Assembly: GCA_022478985.1 (NCBI GenBank)
Contig: JAKSZP010009290.1
Coordinates: 124,001-188,000, forward strand
Length of the DNA: 64,000 nucleotides
Direction of reading: 5' to 3'
Source of the DNA: Massospora cicadina
Lineage: Eukaryota; Entomophthoromycota; Entomophthoromycetes; Entomophthorales; Entomophthoraceae
This document shows, piece after piece, positions 54,370 to 64,000 of this stretch. Below the pieces are notes generated by a model, which did not search any database, was not told the DNA's origin, and worked only from the letters and a program-made list of their open reading frames with translations. A program made the position numbers and the translations under genes. Each line of letters begins with the position of its first letter. Position 1 is the first letter of the stretch.

Positions 54370-56984
54370 ATATGGTTGATGCTATATGCATACTAAGCCA
54401 GACTTCACTTTTAGAGGAGTTTTTATCAATCCTCCCAATTTGTGCTCACATTGATTTCACTTAAAACCCACTTTCTCAAGTTAAAATTTGAATAAAATGG
54501 TTGTGGATGCCGCAGCTGCTCCTGTCAACACCCTACTCTTCCAGCATCTACATGGGGTGATGAACCCCTAATTGAGGGTATTCCTATCCCAAATTTCCCA
54601 CATGTTTATGTTGAAGATGCAAAATATGAAATTGAGGAGCTCACTTTTGATGCAAGCCATGCTTACATTGATGCAGCAAAATCTTCTCTTTTTGACCCCA
54701 ACTATCACTAAACCTGCAAGTACATCAAGTCATTTGTTTGTTTGCTAGCTCTCATCACTTTCTCTGATTATCAATTTACTCAATACATTGAGGCAATGGA
54801 CAACACTGGCCTCATAAATTAATAAACCCCACAACTATACTCCTCATGACACATGTCGCTGATTCTCCTACCCCAATGTTGTCTGACATGGTCTAATAGC
54901 TAAATTGATCGCCAGATAAAAGTCTTCAAAAAGCTTCCTCATCTTCTGATATGGCTTCCTAGGCGGTTATCTAAGGTGCCATTTTGTGAGTTTTTAATTT
55001 TTAATAATCCCTTTGTTTGTCTTATCTGCAAATAAAGGTTCATGGTGGCTCCACCTTTTGGGTTTGCACCACTAGTGCTAAAAAAACTGCTATATCCATA
55101 CTAAGCAAATCCCAACAAACCTTCCTTTAAGTCTCAATCAAGGGTAAAGATTGCATTGCCTAGGTTAGATAATTTTTGCATAGTTTTAAAACTCCAGGAT
55201 TAGGATGAATGTAGTTCCAATGTAATGGGACTAGGCTCTGCTTTGATAAGCAAAGAGATTGTCTTAGCTCTAATTTGTGTGGTCAATTAGCATTATGCGA
55301 AAAGATCTCATACTCATCTTTTTCAATTTTAATAAACTTGACAAGCTTGATTTTGTAAATATGTAGAACCCACAGTTTTTATTTTTCACCCCAGTTAAAA
55401 ATGACAAGCTTCATCTCAGCATTAGAACTGAAGGGCAGATTGAGAGGATATAATGCATTCTTGATGCCATCAAAAAGGATGACATAATGTTAAAAGTCTA
55501 AGGAAGGTGTTCTTGACTTGGTCTTGACTTTGGAAATTGATTCATCTTTAAGGTTATAGTAGACTACATAAAATGATATATGAAAAGATGTTTTAATTTA
55601 ATATTTACCATGGTAATATCAAGATCATTTATTACATAGAATTTTGCTTCCTCACCGGATGAATTAAAAATTAAATGGGAGGCATTGTTTGAGTAGCTTT
55701 GGGATAATCATCAAAGCAGAGATGGGAAATTAATTCATATATTGTGTTCAACTGATAGATAGACACTTGCAGGAAGGCTTAAACATCTTTACACTAATTT
55801 ATAAATGTGGTTTGCAACGATTTCCTATAATCTCTTTATTTATATTAATTTTAGCAATGTGTTTTGAAATCTTCTGATGTTGGTGGGAAGACCTAAGAAA
55901 CTATAAAATGTAAAAATGATTAATGAAATGTTTAGGAATTATTAAAGTGAAATAGAATGGGATGTGGCTCTAATTATTTGGCTCAGCTGGCGCAAGCAAC
56001 TCACAGAACTACAAGAAATCTTGTCAAGGGGAGATATACAGTTACAAAAACCCTCAGCTTGTCTGTTTAGAGCAGATTATTTTAAATTTATTTGGTCCTC
56101 ATTAAGGAATTATGCATTAGATGTGGAGGCACTTGTACTGATTGGGTCAAAGCCAACTTTGGTACAGCTTTAAACCCATCAAGGAATAGCTCATCAGATA
56201 CAGAGGAATTTTGTTGGGCTAATATGATTTCAACTTTGAAGCAGCAATGAGCTTATGCTGGAAAAGTAAACGGCAGCAGCAGTATCTAACTTAGCTGGTC
56301 CAAAGTCATCATCTTAACAAATATAGCCTACAAAAAGGAAGTGTCTAGTCATTTTGGTCATTAACTTGGACTATCTAATTGCTTTTATTCTGATTGTGTC
56401 CATCTATGACATTTGTAGATTTCTCAACAGTGGAGGCTTTTAGCTCTCCGCTCTGCATATTTTTGGCCTTAAGTGGGCTTCAGATCTTACTTTGACAGCA
56501 ACATCCAATTGACTGAATTTTATAAGGTAAGTTTAATCGATTTGTTCCTGATTACTTCATTCATAGGGCAACAACAACACTATTTCTTAAGATTCCATAA
56601 GCTTTAGTAAATCCTCTTCATCAGCTTCAATAACTGCTCAAAACTCAAAAGATGTTTATTAGCTAGCTGATCATTTTTTATTTTATTTTTCAATTAGTCT
56701 GAATATTAATGGTATAGTCATCACAATATCAAATATAATAAGCTGCCTTGCAAAATATCTATTTCAACAAGACCATTCATTTTTGCAGGTACTCTCAATT
56801 AGATTTCTTTATTTCTTCAAGGAGCTTAGCGAATAGTATCTTGGAGTGAGCACAACATCTTTATGGGTTTTGCTTGTGTGAAAAAAGCTTATAAAATTCT
56901 TTATCTCAGAAAGAAACACTTAGAAGAGTTGATTTAATTTTAATATTTTGTCCAAAGCTGAGCATATCAAGCTCAGGTGCAGAT
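54370..56984. other. Interior of element I, function not recognised
   Basis: A+T-rich with scattered short open stretches (e.g. 55964-56173, 69 codons) and no protease, RT or integrase motif on either strand that I can identify. The only long open stretch is 54549-54823 (see separate entry). Confidence 0.35.
54549..54823 (+). pseudogene. Unrecognised coding relic without start codon
   Basis: A plus-strand frame of 91 codons with one internal stop. It begins TWGDEPLIEGIPIPNFPHVY, continues acidic (YVEDAKYEIEELTFDASHAY) and ends ..YQFTQYIEAMDNTGLIN before two stops. An upstream ATG near 54500 (MVVDAAAAPVNTLLFQH) lies in another frame and could be its original start after a one-base shift. Composition is protein-like, unlike the surrounding A+T-rich noise. 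No family recognised; it could be a gag N-terminus or a captured gene fragment. Confidence 0.4.
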
Positions 56985-57610
56985 TGTAAGGGACCTGACA
57001 TGAAGCATTAGTCGTTGAGCTTGTAGGGACAGGTATATGAAAGCAGGTCTCTTAAAGTCAGTTGACTTGGATGATATAGTTGATATTCAAAACTTGGCTT
57101 AATAGATGCCAGAGGTTCTGAGCAAGCAAGAGAGTTATTGGGAACTTGGAAAGGTAGAGACCAGAGTTCCAAGAGTATAATTATTTATGGGCATATCCAC
57201 ACTTATTTCAGAGCTAAAAATAGATAGCTATCTGTTAGGAATTTAGCCACACTAATCCAGAGGCCTCAGCAACAAGCTTTACTAAATGACTTTCAAATAA
57301 AGTTAAATATAAATTTACTTTATTTTATTAGGAAAAATGCCTAGCACTTTTTATATGGCCATAAAAGATAAGGGCTAAGCTTAAGTAGTTGCAATAGATA
57401 TAAATCACCATAGCTTTTTTGGATATTGGTTTACCTTGGAAGTGATTCATCCCAAATGCGTTTTTCTGAAAACTTTTCATTATTAATTGAGGATTTTGAG
57501 TGCTATATAATTAAAGCTAGTAGTAATTTTGTGCCTTTGACCCAACAAAGCATAGATTGATAGATTGTTAGAATAGTAAATTTGAATTGAGGAAGAAATA
57601 ATAAGTATAG
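56985..57610. repeat. Right LTR of element I
   Basis: Starts TGTAAGGGACC. Right end approximate. Confidence 0.55.
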
Positions 57611-57677
57611 TGAAACAAAATTTGAGCCTTCACCCAAACTAAGGTAAAGGCTGGTAGCAGTGAAGATGTTCATCCTC

Positions 57678-58504
57678 AGTAAGCTAGTTAGGGTAGGCTG
57701 GGGCCTCCGCGTGGTGCAACCAGGGAAAGCCTGTGGAAATATGGGTGAGTAGCTAACGCCAGAACCCAGATAGGCACGTTAATTGGGTCATTTAGTGGCC
57801 TGAAAGAAGTGCAGGACGGTAGTGATGACTATCTGACCTATTCTTGTGGGTGTCTACTACTCTTTGAGGGGAGAATATAGGCAGGAAGGGGGGTATGAGT
57901 CGGACATGGTGCCTGTCAAACGGTTTCCCCATGAGCTGAGGTTTCATAGGTGCAGATCCCAGGATAAGGGAGGGACAATCCTGGTTGGCTGCACTTTGGT
58001 GAACCTGCCTACAATAAATGCTGCAGTTTGCCAAGTTGGCTTGAAGCTTGGCTAGCTGCAAGTTAGGTTGGCATGAGCCAGCCTGATAGTGAAATGGATC
58101 ATGCAAGAAAATTAAGGCATATCTGAAAGAACTCTAAGGCTTTCTGGACAAAAAGGGGCCAGAGATCATAACTCCGCTAAAAAAGCAGGTGACAAAGGGG
58201 AGGGCTTCAGCTTCTCCCCCTCAGGGGCCTTAAACCTGGGGTTCATTGGGTCTTGTCCCTCGCAAGGGGGATGAGAGGAATATCGCCTGTCCTGGCTGGT
58301 GCAGACGAACTGCCCAGTACTTAAACAGGGCGGGCATATGTCAGTTTAGGGGGCAGCGTGAGCTACTCATAATTGCAGTTGGGCCCATATTTTAAGTGGT
58401 ACTTTGATTTGCGCAGCCCTAGTGTGGTGGGGGCAGTGCCCCAGGCCTTCATCCCAAAATAGTTGCTTACATTAGGAGCCCCTTGGGGCTTTTAAAACTC
58501 AAAT
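57678..58504. mobile_element. GC-rich insertion of unknown class with 12-bp flanking repeats
   Basis: An abrupt 827-bp G+C-rich island in A+T-rich sequence, flanked by perfect 12-bp direct repeats ATGTTCATCCTC (57666-57677 and 58505-58516). A 104-codon minus-strand frame (57792-58106) is open but unrecognised. TGCCCAGTACTTAA at 58311 with TCAGTT at 58341 resembles a pair in the LINE 5' region (9457-9503). Its right end (CCCCTTGGGG then TTTTAAAA) faintly resembles the LINE 3' end. A LINE-mobilised element is the best guess. Confidence 0.6.
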
Positions 58505-58859
58505 ATGTTCATCCTCCATACTGATTTTATTGGTGGTGGTGATGCTTCTGCCACAGACACAGCGTGTTACTATGTAGCAATAGCACTTAAAAAGGTAGTA
58601 ATACCTTTAAGAATAAGGTCCTACAAATTGTAATGAATCTAACATTGTTACATCACAAAAGCTTTTAACTCTACCTAATATCAAAAGTGTTGATGAAGTA
58701 GGACGTCTAGTACATAAAATTTTCACCAAAATTAAGAAGCCAGAATTAGGGACGTTAGTAAATCAATCTGAAAAGGCTTACAAGAAAAGATTATGGCATC
58801 TAATAAGATGGAAAATGAAGTACTAGCAATTAGAACACCTTTGGAAAGACTTACCAAGT

Positions 58860-60300
58860 CAAATGTTGTCATTCAATGAGTTCAGGTACTGTCTATTTTT
58901 AGGATAAGGGGTCACCTTTCAACATCATGCCTTTAGAGTTAGTGAGGAAACTCAAGCATCTTCCAGACATCAACTATGAACTGAAATACTGAGCTGAAGG
59001 ACCAGACATTACCCATGCACTAAGATCTTACTCTGCTTTAATACTATTACTCTTAGTATGGTCTTGAATTCTCCAGAATTTATTTTAAACCACTATAAGT
59101 TACTCATCAGGACTTAGATACTATTTGAATTGTAGGGTTAATAAAATTTTGACAGAGCACTTGAGCTTCCTAAATTATTATTTGTCCTTGGTCTCCAAGA
59201 ATGAAGAGTAAAAAACTCAGAAGCAACTTACTGTCATGGCCAAAACTTATAAATCAATTTAATTAGTTAAGTGCATACCAAAGGAAAGTATATCCAAGAT
59301 TCTTTACCCTCAGTAGAAGTTAATGAAGGAATACTTTGAGCACAGATGAGAACGTTGAGATTCTCATTGCAAACAACAAACTATACGTTTAGTTTAAGTG
59401 TCAAGATCTCATAGAAGATAATGATTATAATATACAACCTGGAAGGCATTTGTTCTTAGGAGCCTATAGTGCTATTATGTTTCTATGATACCAGTTACAA
59501 TGGTAAACTTTATATGTGGTATTAGTAAACTTCACCAAATAACTGATACAAGTGAAGAAAAGACATTTTGTGGCTAATGCCAAAATTACATGCTATAGCA
59601 GAATTTTTTATTGCACGCAATAGGAGAATATATATAAGTTAGAGATAGGAGCAGCAATAGAAAGGGAAATTTACGAGTTAAAGGAGCAGTTAGAGGAGTT
59701 TAAGAGCATCTTCAGCAATGATCCCAATAGCTATAGATTGTGCGTAGGAGAGGTGCATTTAATGAAAATGTTATTTACAGTTTTGAATTAATCAAACCCG
59801 TATCATTGATCTAAAGATGAGAAAAAGATTTTCTCTCAAGAGATCAATAAGCTACTAGACGCTGGCTTGTTAAGACAGTTAAGAGTCCATTGACTTCGCC
59901 CTTTTTTCTTATATAAAAGTAAAATGGAGAACATCATTCCTTCCTGTATTATCTCTAAATGAATAAGATTCTAAGAAAGATTTAAATCCCATCACACAAA
60001 TTGATGATACACAAGAGATTTGGAGGGTCCAAGTACTTTTAAGCAAGGGACTTGGCTCTAGGAGCTGGAAGATATAATTTTTACTTAGAATCATGAGGAG
60101 TGTGCACTTATCATTATTCAAGGTTCCTTTAAACCAACTAGGATTTCACAAAGCTCTTTAAAACTTAGTTACATTTTTAAATAATGTAGGATGTACTCTT
60201 CAGTGATTAAAAGATATTTTGTATCTGTGTTAAACTTTTGGCGTATGTCTCTGTTAGGGGTTTTCGCCATTTTAATAACAGGATGGCAATATGAATAATC
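58860..60300 (+). pseudogene. Element K protease and RT N-terminal part
   Basis: The protease motif DKGSPFNIMPLELVRKL starts at 58903 (D-T-G-S with T changed to K), and about 60 further codons follow a protease pattern with one stop. The pre-RT linker at 59640-59760 reads ELKEQLEEFKSIFSNDPNSY, then RLCVGEVH. RT N-terminal landmarks follow: EINKLLDAGLLRQLR near 59850, a PFFL-type stretch near 59890 and RFGGSKYF-type sequence near 60020. The relic fades by 60230 and is cut by element H at 60330. 58517-58860 is uninformative, with a few charged cod-like stretches (KMENEVLAIRTPLERL near 58808). Confidence 0.6.
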
Positions 60301-60329
60301 AACCGTTGCAAATGGTGGGTTTAAGAGAT

Positions 60330-60871
60330 TGTTGAGTTTTTATTATCTTACAAAAGCCGAGCCTTCAAAGGCTTTGCAATTATTAGTTGTGATAGCTCCA
60401 GCATCCTCTTAGTAAATAATTTTAAGCCCCTATGCCAATCTCTTGGCAGCTTTCTCTTACCAAGGCAAATCTCTATTATTATCAATAGGTAAGATCACTA
60501 TTATAACCTAGGAAAAAATTCCAACTAAAAAACTACTTTATTTCAGTGTTTAGGGACACTTATGGGATTGGTTAAGGTCTGGGATCAGGCCAAGTATGGG
60601 TTTTCCATATTGGTGCAGTTGAGTGAGAAAAATTCTGCTGAATCTTATTTTTTTATTTATTCGCCAGGTTTTTATGATCCCCTATTAGCAAAATCTTTAT
60701 AATGGTTTCAGTGAAATTAGGAGAAATTTGATAATTTAAAGCTCGCCCTGGAGGTCATCACTCCTGTCTGGTTCAGTCACTTTCAGGGTGACGTAACTCT
60801 CTTGAGTAGATGGGTAATCATCCACCACTTGAACAACATTTGAACAATAATAATTTGCATTGCTCTTGACT
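60330..60871 (-). repeat. 3' LTR of element H
   Basis: Starts TGTTGAGTTTTTATTATC. The 'ggctttgcaattattagttgtgatag' region parallels LTRs of B and E. The end is fixed by the adjoining purine tract (minus TGAGGGGGCAT, 60872-60882), which aligns base for base with element E. Confidence 0.7.
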
Positions 60872-60882
60872 ATGCCCCCTCA

Positions 60883-62000
60883 GGATCTTGCCAAGGAGGA
60901 ACATAACTCTGGAGAAATCTGGCAAAGTCTTAATTTTATAATGGAGCTTGATTGGATGGAGGCATTAAAATACTCTGGCCTTGATGATAGATCACATGAT
61001 ATAGCCCATATCTTAGAATATCAAGTATATTGACCTAACCCCTGGCCAGTGGTTGTAGACCAAAACTAAATCCCCTAACTGGTACTCCAGCAAAGTTGTG
61101 TTTTGAGTATTGCTTTGATCCACTTATTATTTTCTGATAGTCACCATAGACTTAGCGGCTAATGCTTGAAGCTGAATTAATTCATCTGCCAGACTTTTCA
61201 TCATAAGCTCAGCTGCTTCCAGGCGGAGGTCTCCAATATGAGTTGAACACTTGAGGGAAGGACTGGTTCCCAGCCATATAGAGCTTTAAATGGTGACATC
61301 TGGATAACCCAATGATAGCTCACGTGGTTTGCTAATAGAGCCATTGTGAGATATTAAATCCACTGTGATCGGTCAGATTGAGCCAATTTGTAGAGTGGTG
61401 GCTAAAGCTCCATTCGCTCATTCAACTGCTCCATTAGTAGTGGGATAATAGGGAGCAGTGAGGGAGAAATAAGTGCCCACCAATAAGTTAAGTATAAGAA
61501 TTACTTATGATATGAACTTAGTGCCATTGTCAGACAGCAGTACCTTTGGGCTACCATGGCAGTTGAAGTCCTCTTCTAGTAAAAATGAAGTGGTCGCTTT
61601 AGAAGTTGGTGAGGTAACAGAGATGGCCTCAACCCATTTGGTGGAATGGTTGACCACCAGTATGATATACCCGTGGCTGTACATTGATGTAGGTAGCAGA
61701 CCAACGACGTTGATGCTAAAAGTATAAATGGGTGGTAGGAACCACCTGATGATATATGGTGGATTGGGAGGTTTCTGGCTAGCACAAGTAAGGCAGCTTC
61801 AATGATGACTTAAATTGATTCTATCATCCCTTTCCAATAATATCGCTCTCTCTGCCAAAGATGGGTTTTCCTGACATCACCATGTCATACAGTTGAATGG
61901 CCTTTCAGGGCAGTATTCATTCTAGCTGAGGGATGGACATACAGTAACCAAGAGGGTCCAAATTGTATATAACAATCCAACTTCAATCTAGGTATGCTTG
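60883..62000 (-). pseudogene. Element H integrase
   Basis: Zinc-binding remnants near 61800 include CLTCASQKPPNPPY. The core near 61690-61610 reads YSHGYIILVVNHSTKWVEA, with the first catalytic aspartate replaced by asparagine (V-D-H changed to V-N-H). The second aspartate is kept in LLSDNGTKF near 61525-61555, and the third residue (E) in TTNGAVERANGAL near 61440-61400. The C-terminal region 60900-61300 is decayed. Closing frame near 60872 parallels element E's LEGGIVG tail. Confidence 0.75.
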
Positions 62001-62209
62001 ATCATTCTCTTCAGACGTTGCTTAACCTCAGGAGCCTCTTCTTTCCATTATTCCTGTTTCCCATTAAGTTTGTAAAGTTATCTTACACAGAGGCGTAGAG
62101 GTCCATTATAGGTAAACGAGGCAGTCCATCAGTGTTCTAATGTTTCAAACCCGCATGGTGAACAATGATGTTGTTGGAATTTTGGTTTGAGTGCCCAGAA
62201 GGCCAGACG

Positions 62210-62600
62210 TTCATCTAGGATTTTCATTTTCTGTAGCCACTGCAGGGAACATGATCTGTAACTACAGTAAAATTATTTTCTTTTAGAAAAATATGGAAGT
62301 GCTTAAAAGCAGTTACAAAAACTAAGCACTTACGCTTGTTGATACTGTGATACTTTTCTGCCCTAATTATTGTTTTGATAAATAAGCTATAGGGTGATCA
62401 ACTTGATTTGCATTAAGCTGTTTCATGATGGCCCCAACAGGCACATCATTAGCATCAGTGAAAAGGACAAATGGTTTTTCATACTTGGGATGGATTAATA
62501 TAGGGACAGTCGCAAAGGATTTCCTCAGGATGTCAAAAGCTTGTTGTTGAGCCTCTTCCCATTAAAACGGGATCTTTTTGTGGAGGAGGTATGTTAATGG
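62210..62600 (-). pseudogene. Element H RNase H relic
   Basis: The minus strand reads LTDANDVPVGAIMKQLNAN near 62460-62400 and VDHPIAYLSKQ near 62400-62365, the first strands and catalytic aspartate of RNase H. The rest is broken by stops. Confidence 0.7.
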
Positions 62601-62639
62601 TTTTAAAAAACTTGAAGTGGGGGATTAACTGTCAGTAAT

Positions 62640-63180
62640 AGCAGATTATTCCAAGGAATAGCTGAATACCATGTAGGCTAGAGGGCTAAGTCATCTTCCA
62701 ATGTGAACACTTTATTGGTCAACAGTGAGTTCCCTTCACTAGTAATCTTATGGCCAAGGAAATCCATGTCAGTCTGGAAGAACTGACATTTTTCTGGTTT
62801 TAGTTTGAGCAAAATATAGCATAGATGTCAAACACCTCTTTCAAGTGAGTGAGATGTCGGTTGAAAGCACAATAGAAAACAGTAAAATCATCAAGGTATA
62901 CTAACACATATGAAACCTTTAGGTCCCCTAACGAGACATCCATCACCCTTTGGAAAATAACTGAGGCGTTACATAGTCTTTTCAGCATTTTCGTAGGTTT
63001 GAACAACCCCTCACTTTCAATGAGAAAACATTTCTCCCAATTCTCCTCCACAATCTTGATCTTCCAGTATCCACAACCAAGATCCATATCTGAAAAGAAT
63101 TTGGATCTGGCCAAGAGCTTTAAGGAATCATCAATCCAGGGTAGTGGCTAGTAATTCTTCTGGGCAAGGGCATTCAGTCA
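62640..63180 (-). pseudogene. Element H reverse transcriptase
   Basis: A 104-codon open frame at 62800-63114 contains FFSDMDLGCGYWKIKI (first catalytic aspartate region), a fingers-to-palm stretch with FQRVMD, and the catalytic box VLVYLDDFTVFY at about 62875-62910. Downstream (62640-62800) the thumb-like segment is broken. The motifs are intact; the whole polyprotein is not. Confidence 0.78.
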
Positions 63181-63199
63181 GCAGTATCTATTACTACCC

Positions 63200-64000
63200 T
63201 ATGCTCTCATTCTTCTTTTATATTAAACAAGGGAGAGGACCATAGACTTTGATAAAGTCTAATTAATGCAACGTCCTTTAGTTTTTTTAGTACCTTCGCC
63301 ACATGGGCTTCTTCAACCTTTGACTTCTGGTAGGGCTGAGTAAAGATTTGGGTGGAGTCGCCATAAATACTATAGTTTGTACTCATTTCATCATCTCAAA
63401 GCCATCAAAACCATTCAAGAATAATCAGAATACTTCAAATCAGCGCATCCACTTGCTGTTGCTGCATTGAGGTGAGGGTTTCACTTAATTTTTACTTTGA
63501 CATGGCCTATGGTAGAGTCCACATCATTCTCTAGGACTTTCATATTCCCACACCCTTGACCGGATTCAACCTAACAGTGGGTAGGGTCAAACATAGGAAA
63601 AGGTTGTCTTTTAGTTATTTTCGTAGTTTGGTTGGTGAAATTGGCCATCAATATGGTTTAAGGCCCATGGTAGGCATGATCCAGCACCCCTGAGCAGGTC
63701 AGAGTCTCACAAATATCTGTCTTTAAATATCCTAAAATTTCTAATAAATGATTTGACAGAATGGTAATTTGAATACCCATATTCACCAGTATATGAGGTT
63801 TTATGGTATAACTACGTGGTTGCTGGCATATACAGTCATTCCTTCCTGAACTTCTACACTTTAAGGAGGCAGCTTGTTTTTATCCCAACTACTTGGTATT
63901 TAACCACTCAATGAAATTTGAATGTCCCAGCTACCAATTTTGAGGATTATGTCTGCCCTTCTCTTTAGAGTTTTCTTTACAATTAAGGGTATGTGGTACC
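63200..64000 (-). pseudogene. Element H protease and pre-RT linker
   Basis: Near 63790-63740 the minus strand reads HILVNMGIQITILSNHLL, the retropepsin active-site segment with V-D-T/S-G replaced by V-N-M-G. A conserved-looking linker follows (CSGVLDHAYHGP near 63690). 63200-63550 is the protease-RT linker. Gag would lie beyond the window edge. Confidence 0.6.

Larger units (their letters stand above)
53610..57610. mobile_element. Element I: LTR element inserted in element K
   Basis: Similar sequences at 53610 to about 54362 and 56985 to about 57610 flank 2.6 kb. Shared blocks are 'aacttggct', 'gccagaggttctgag', 'agagttatt', 'atttagccacact.' and 'aagctttact'. They start TGGAAG and TGTAAGGG. 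The separation of K's zinc knuckle from its protease by exactly this segment supports insertion. Orientation is unresolved: TGGTTGATGC near 54371 could be a primer site in plus orientation. No target duplication assigned. Confidence 0.55.
60330..64000 (-). mobile_element. Element H: family-2 Ty3/gypsy element, right part outside window
   Basis: A 542-bp LTR at the left and decayed integrase, RNase H, RT and protease in minus-strand order, running off the right edge. The LTR start, polypurine tract and the pol tail match element E closely, so the two belong to one family. Confidence 0.8.

Noticed and set aside
1..64000. Repeat-induced point mutation (C to T decay) as the cause of degeneration
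   Set aside because: Stops are frequent and A+T is high, but I cannot count dinucleotides reliably here; TpA/ApT and CpA-type indices per element would decide.
1..64000. CRISPR arrays, operons, ribosome binding sites or riboswitches
   Set aside because: None seen, and the content is eukaryotic retrotransposon sequence.

Overview
This window is a eukaryotic, A+T-rich, gene-poor stretch made almost entirely of decayed, nested retrotransposons. I see no intact protein-coding gene and no convincing host gene. All coding signal is relic polyprotein broken by stops and frameshifts: LTR-retrotransposon gag, protease, reverse transcriptase (RT), RNase H and integrase, LINE endonuclease/RT, and an ORF1-type zinc-knuckle protein. 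Chromodomain-bearing Ty3/gypsy elements fit a repeat-rich fungus (a large-genome basidiomycete would suit), but a tRNA-derived SINE and a piggyBac-like MITE are also present, so the host assignment is weak.

Layout from left to right. 1-621 is an LTR of family 1. 622-5730 is a short minus-strand element (B, family 2) whose left LTR is split by a 1.9-kb retroposon carrying only an ORF1 gene. 5731-6700 is a plus-strand integrase-chromodomain relic (G). 6715-38307 is one plus-strand family-1 element (D) blown apart by insertions: a LINE (about 8690-19268, itself split by a second copy of the ORF1-only retroposon, which carries a further insertion), a complete chromovirus (F, 19874-25806, with 842-bp LTRs and the 5-bp target duplication CCCTA), an 82-bp TTAA-flanked MITE (26553-26634), and a minus-strand sister element of the same family (A, 27154-34621). 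Reading D across the gaps gives 5' LTR, primer site, gag, zinc knuckle, protease, RT, RNase H, integrase, polypurine tract and 3' LTR in the right order.

From 39476 to 41896 lies a minimal element (J) of two roughly 970-bp LTRs around only 482 bp. 42902-47975 is a minus-strand family-2 element (E) with 557/558-bp LTRs and a perfect ATAAC target duplication. It has lost protease and RT, and its gag relic reads coiled coil, collagen-like G-X-Y repeat, coiled coil, zinc knuckle. 48943-50220 is another minimal LTR element (C). 50391-51825 is a truncated minus-strand copy of the LINE. From 52640 a plus-strand gypsy element (K) runs gag (52640-53605), then protease and RT (58860-60300), interrupted by an LTR element (I) that holds a tRNA-derived SINE with 15-bp target duplications; a GC-rich insertion with 12-bp flanking repeats follows. 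A family-2 element (H) starts at 60330 and runs off the right edge.

The most interesting signals are the collagen-like segment in E's gag; the ORF1-only retroposon with two copies sharing both ends; LTR-internal sequences in F and J complementary to their own primer sites, suggesting Tf1-like self-priming; and F's polyprotein running about 107 codons into its own 3' LTR. All alignments were made by eye, so boundaries without a target duplication are approximate.
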